Of a stretch of 64,000 nucleotides of DNA, positions 63,595 through 64,000 are shown piece after piece; position 1 is the stretch's first letter, and each line of letters begins with the position of its first letter. The DNA comes from Aeromonas sp. RU39B. GTDB taxonomy: Bacteria; Pseudomonadota; Gammaproteobacteria; Enterobacterales; Aeromonadaceae. A program made the position numbers and the translations under genes. The stretch lies in assembly GCF_900156095.1 (NCBI RefSeq), contig NZ_FTMJ01000001.1, positions 558,001 to 622,000 on the forward strand, written 5' to 3'. Below the pieces are notes generated by a model. It did not search any database. It saw nothing but the letters and a program-made list of their open reading frames with translations, and was not told where the DNA came from.

Positions 63595-64000
63595 CTATTT
63601 CCTCGGCGTCGCCCTGGCCCACCAGACGATAGATCCGATCACAATGCCCCAAAATGCCGAGCCAATCCCAAGCCAGCTCAGGCCCGATGCGGTGACCAGA
63701 AACGTGACGATGGCGCTGTCGCGGCTGGCATCATCCGAGAGTGCGGCATGCAGGCTGCTGCCGATGGTGCCAAGCAGCGCCAACCCGGCAATCGCCGCCA
63801 CCAAGGCGCCGGGCAGTGCGGCGAACAGGCTCACCACGCTGGCGGCGCACAGGCCGCTCAATAGATAAAACCCACCGGCGCATACGGCGGCTGGCCAGCG
63901 TTTGGCCGGATCCTCGTCCACCTCTTTACCCATACAGATGGCGGCTGTGATGGCCGCGAGGTTATAGGCATAGCCACCAAAGGGGGCCAGCAGCAGGCCG
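63595..64000 (-). CDS. BenE family (benzoate/H+ symporter) transporter, 3' part
   Basis: C-terminal 134 residues; the gene continues beyond the window. The visible segment FGGYAYNLAAITAAICMGKEVDEDP and LPGALVAAIAGLALLGTIGSSLHAALS is typical of BenE/YdcO-type membrane transporters. Membrane helices are apparent. Substrate unproven; benzoate is the family name only. Confidence 0.82.
   Translation of the reverse strand, partial: GLLLAPFGGYAYNLAAITAAICMGKEVDEDPAKRWPAAVCAGGFYLLSGLCAASVVSLFAALPGALVAAIAGLALLGTIGSSLHAALSDDASRDSAIVTFLVTASGLSWLGIGSAFWGIVIGSIVWWARATPRK

Overview
The window reads as a chromosomal segment of a gammaproteobacterium, most likely Aeromonas. This rests on gene content, protein similarity recalled from Enterobacterales and Vibrionales homologues, a DUF2066-hda pair, a high-GC genome style and gamma-type regulatory sites (PurR, FNR, CRP, Fur, ArgR, NtrC/sigma54, lysine riboswitch). 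No database search was possible, so the genus is an inference.

Layout: 0-3.8 kb holds the 3' end of gmhA, a class II glutamine amidotransferase, and purMN divergent from upp across a PurR-like box. 3.8-10 kb holds DUF2066-hda convergent with glpABC (anaerobic glycerol-3-phosphate dehydrogenase). 10-14.5 kb has a PilZ protein, YchJ, a chemoreceptor and an Mlc-like ROK regulator. 14.6-20 kb is the anaerobic pflB-focA-ycaO block with an FNR box. 20.3-26.6 kb has asd, two transporters, lysC behind a lysine riboswitch, and argA behind an ARG box. 26.7-34.3 kb has msrA, a candidate sigmaE-driven small RNA, small enzymes and an AttEFGH-type ABC system. 34.4-43.7 kb has a DUF4357 protein, a Bcr-like efflux pump and a six-gene minus-strand operon. 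That operon starts behind a Fur-like box and encodes a b-type membrane protein, a hexaheme cytochrome with a beta-propeller, an FTR1 iron permease, a flavoprotein, an exported protein and a GT-C-like membrane protein.

43.8-48.6 kb carries a UPF0114 protein and the ATP-grasp / alpha-E / transglutaminase / Anbu proteasome-like operon. A sigma54 promoter and NtrC-like sites lie upstream of that operon. 48.7-51.2 kb is a small accessory patch beside tRNA-Asn: a Fic protein, a gene remnant and an IS903-type transposase remnant. 52-53.7 kb is a SulP transporter. 53.8-54.9 kb is an unusual repeat-rich tRNA-Ser(GGA) locus, with tRNA-5'-end copies upstream and two structured direct repeats downstream. 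54.9-57.3 kb holds short accessory genes (SMR pump, cupin, ABM monooxygenase, TPR, zinc ribbon). 57.3-63.5 kb is a phosphonate-type ABC operon with its GntR regulator, an alkaline-phosphatase-superfamily enzyme and a HAD phosphatase. The window ends inside a BenE-type transporter.

Themes: anaerobic metabolism (glpABC, pflB, focA), amino-acid synthesis (asd, lysC, argA), and four systems worth experimental attention: the Fur/FTR1/multiheme operon, the nitrogen-controlled Anbu operon, the tRNA-Ser repeat locus and the sigmaE sRNA candidate.
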